Shown here in pieces: positions 63,938-64,000 of a stretch of 64,000 bases of DNA; the first letter of the stretch is position 1; the number at the start of each line of letters is the position of its first letter. This stretch comes from Clostridium sp. BNL1100 (GTDB taxonomy: Bacteria > Bacillota > Clostridia > Acetivibrionales > DSM-1351), in the NCBI RefSeq assembly GCF_000244875.1, contig NC_016791.1, positions 1,237,501 to 1,301,500 on the forward strand, in the 5' to 3' direction. Made by a program: the position numbers and the translations under genes. The notes below the pieces were generated by a model. It did not search any database. It saw only the letters and a list, made by a program, of their open reading frames with translations, and was not told where the DNA came from.

Positions 63938-64000
63938 ATTATTTTCCTCCGACTTCAATTTGCTTAAAAAGTTACGGAAAATTGTACCAATTTTACCCGT

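Noticed and set aside
1-64000. CRISPR array, prophage, transposase or defence-system genes
   Set aside because: No regularly spaced repeats, phage structural genes, transposase or Cas-like proteins were recognised.

Overview
The window is a low-GC Gram-positive chromosome segment that fits a plant-polysaccharide-degrading anaerobic clostridium of the Ruminiclostridium / Clostridium cellulolyticum type (inference). The reasons are strong AGGAGG ribosome binding sites, a T-box leader, four proteins with S-layer homology (SLH) domains, a GH43 protein carrying an X2 module, ferredoxin-linked indolepyruvate oxidoreductase and PadR/MarR/YesMN-type regulators. I see no rRNA, tRNA, CRISPR array, prophage or intact insertion sequence. 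Most genes lie on the + strand in short operons separated by clear hairpin terminators.

Region by region. 1-4.8 kb: a threonine T-box drives two tandem threonyl-tRNA synthetase genes whose ends match closely but whose catalytic cores differ, followed by a small membrane protein. 4.8-10.3 kb: assorted genes, namely an unknown protein, an SLH protein, an autoregulated PadR regulator with a metallo-beta-lactamase-fold hydrolase, free-methionine sulfoxide reductase and two small unknown proteins. 10.4-16.3 kb: a YuaF/NfeD-like protein with flotillin, a chemotaxis receptor and an ABC-F protein. 16.4-44.3 kb: a large carbohydrate block. It holds a YesM/YesN two-component system, a 2297-residue SLH-anchored putative glycosidase, a sugar ABC importer (binding protein and two permeases, no ATPase), a GH65 phosphorylase, beta-phosphoglucomutase, a DUF4432 aldose-epimerase-like protein, a 1795-residue SLH-anchored GH43 protein, and galT-galK-galE. 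44.4-48.5 kb: a MarR regulator with a heterodimeric ABC exporter. 48.6-50 kb: reverse-strand DUF1653, unknown and PII genes. 50.1-54.4 kb: iorA-iorB-mgsA followed by a phenylacetate-CoA ligase. 54.6-60.4 kb: a MacA/MacB-like efflux system ending in an SLH protein. 60.5-64 kb: DUF3243, an FMN-binding-like lipoprotein, a tetrahydrofolate riboswitch with a folT-type ECF substrate component, a DUF4097-like lipoprotein and an acidic unknown protein.

The most coherent system is the 16.4-44.3 kb carbohydrate block. Surface-tethered enzymes would release a small glucoside, the ABC importer would take it up, and GH65 with PgmB would convert its glucose half to glucose 6-phosphate through beta-glucose 1-phosphate. 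The adjacent Leloir genes suggest that galactose could be the other half. A ~124-bp upstream sequence is repeated almost unchanged before the surface enzyme and the importer, and a cluster of short repeats lies in the divergent yesMN region. Both look like unrecognised control sites for this system. Other points worth attention are the mosaic ThrRS pair, a compact inverted-repeat element inside the importer operon, a His-rich insertion in the YuaF-like protein, and a possible Shine-Dalgarno-sequestering stem behind the folate riboswitch.
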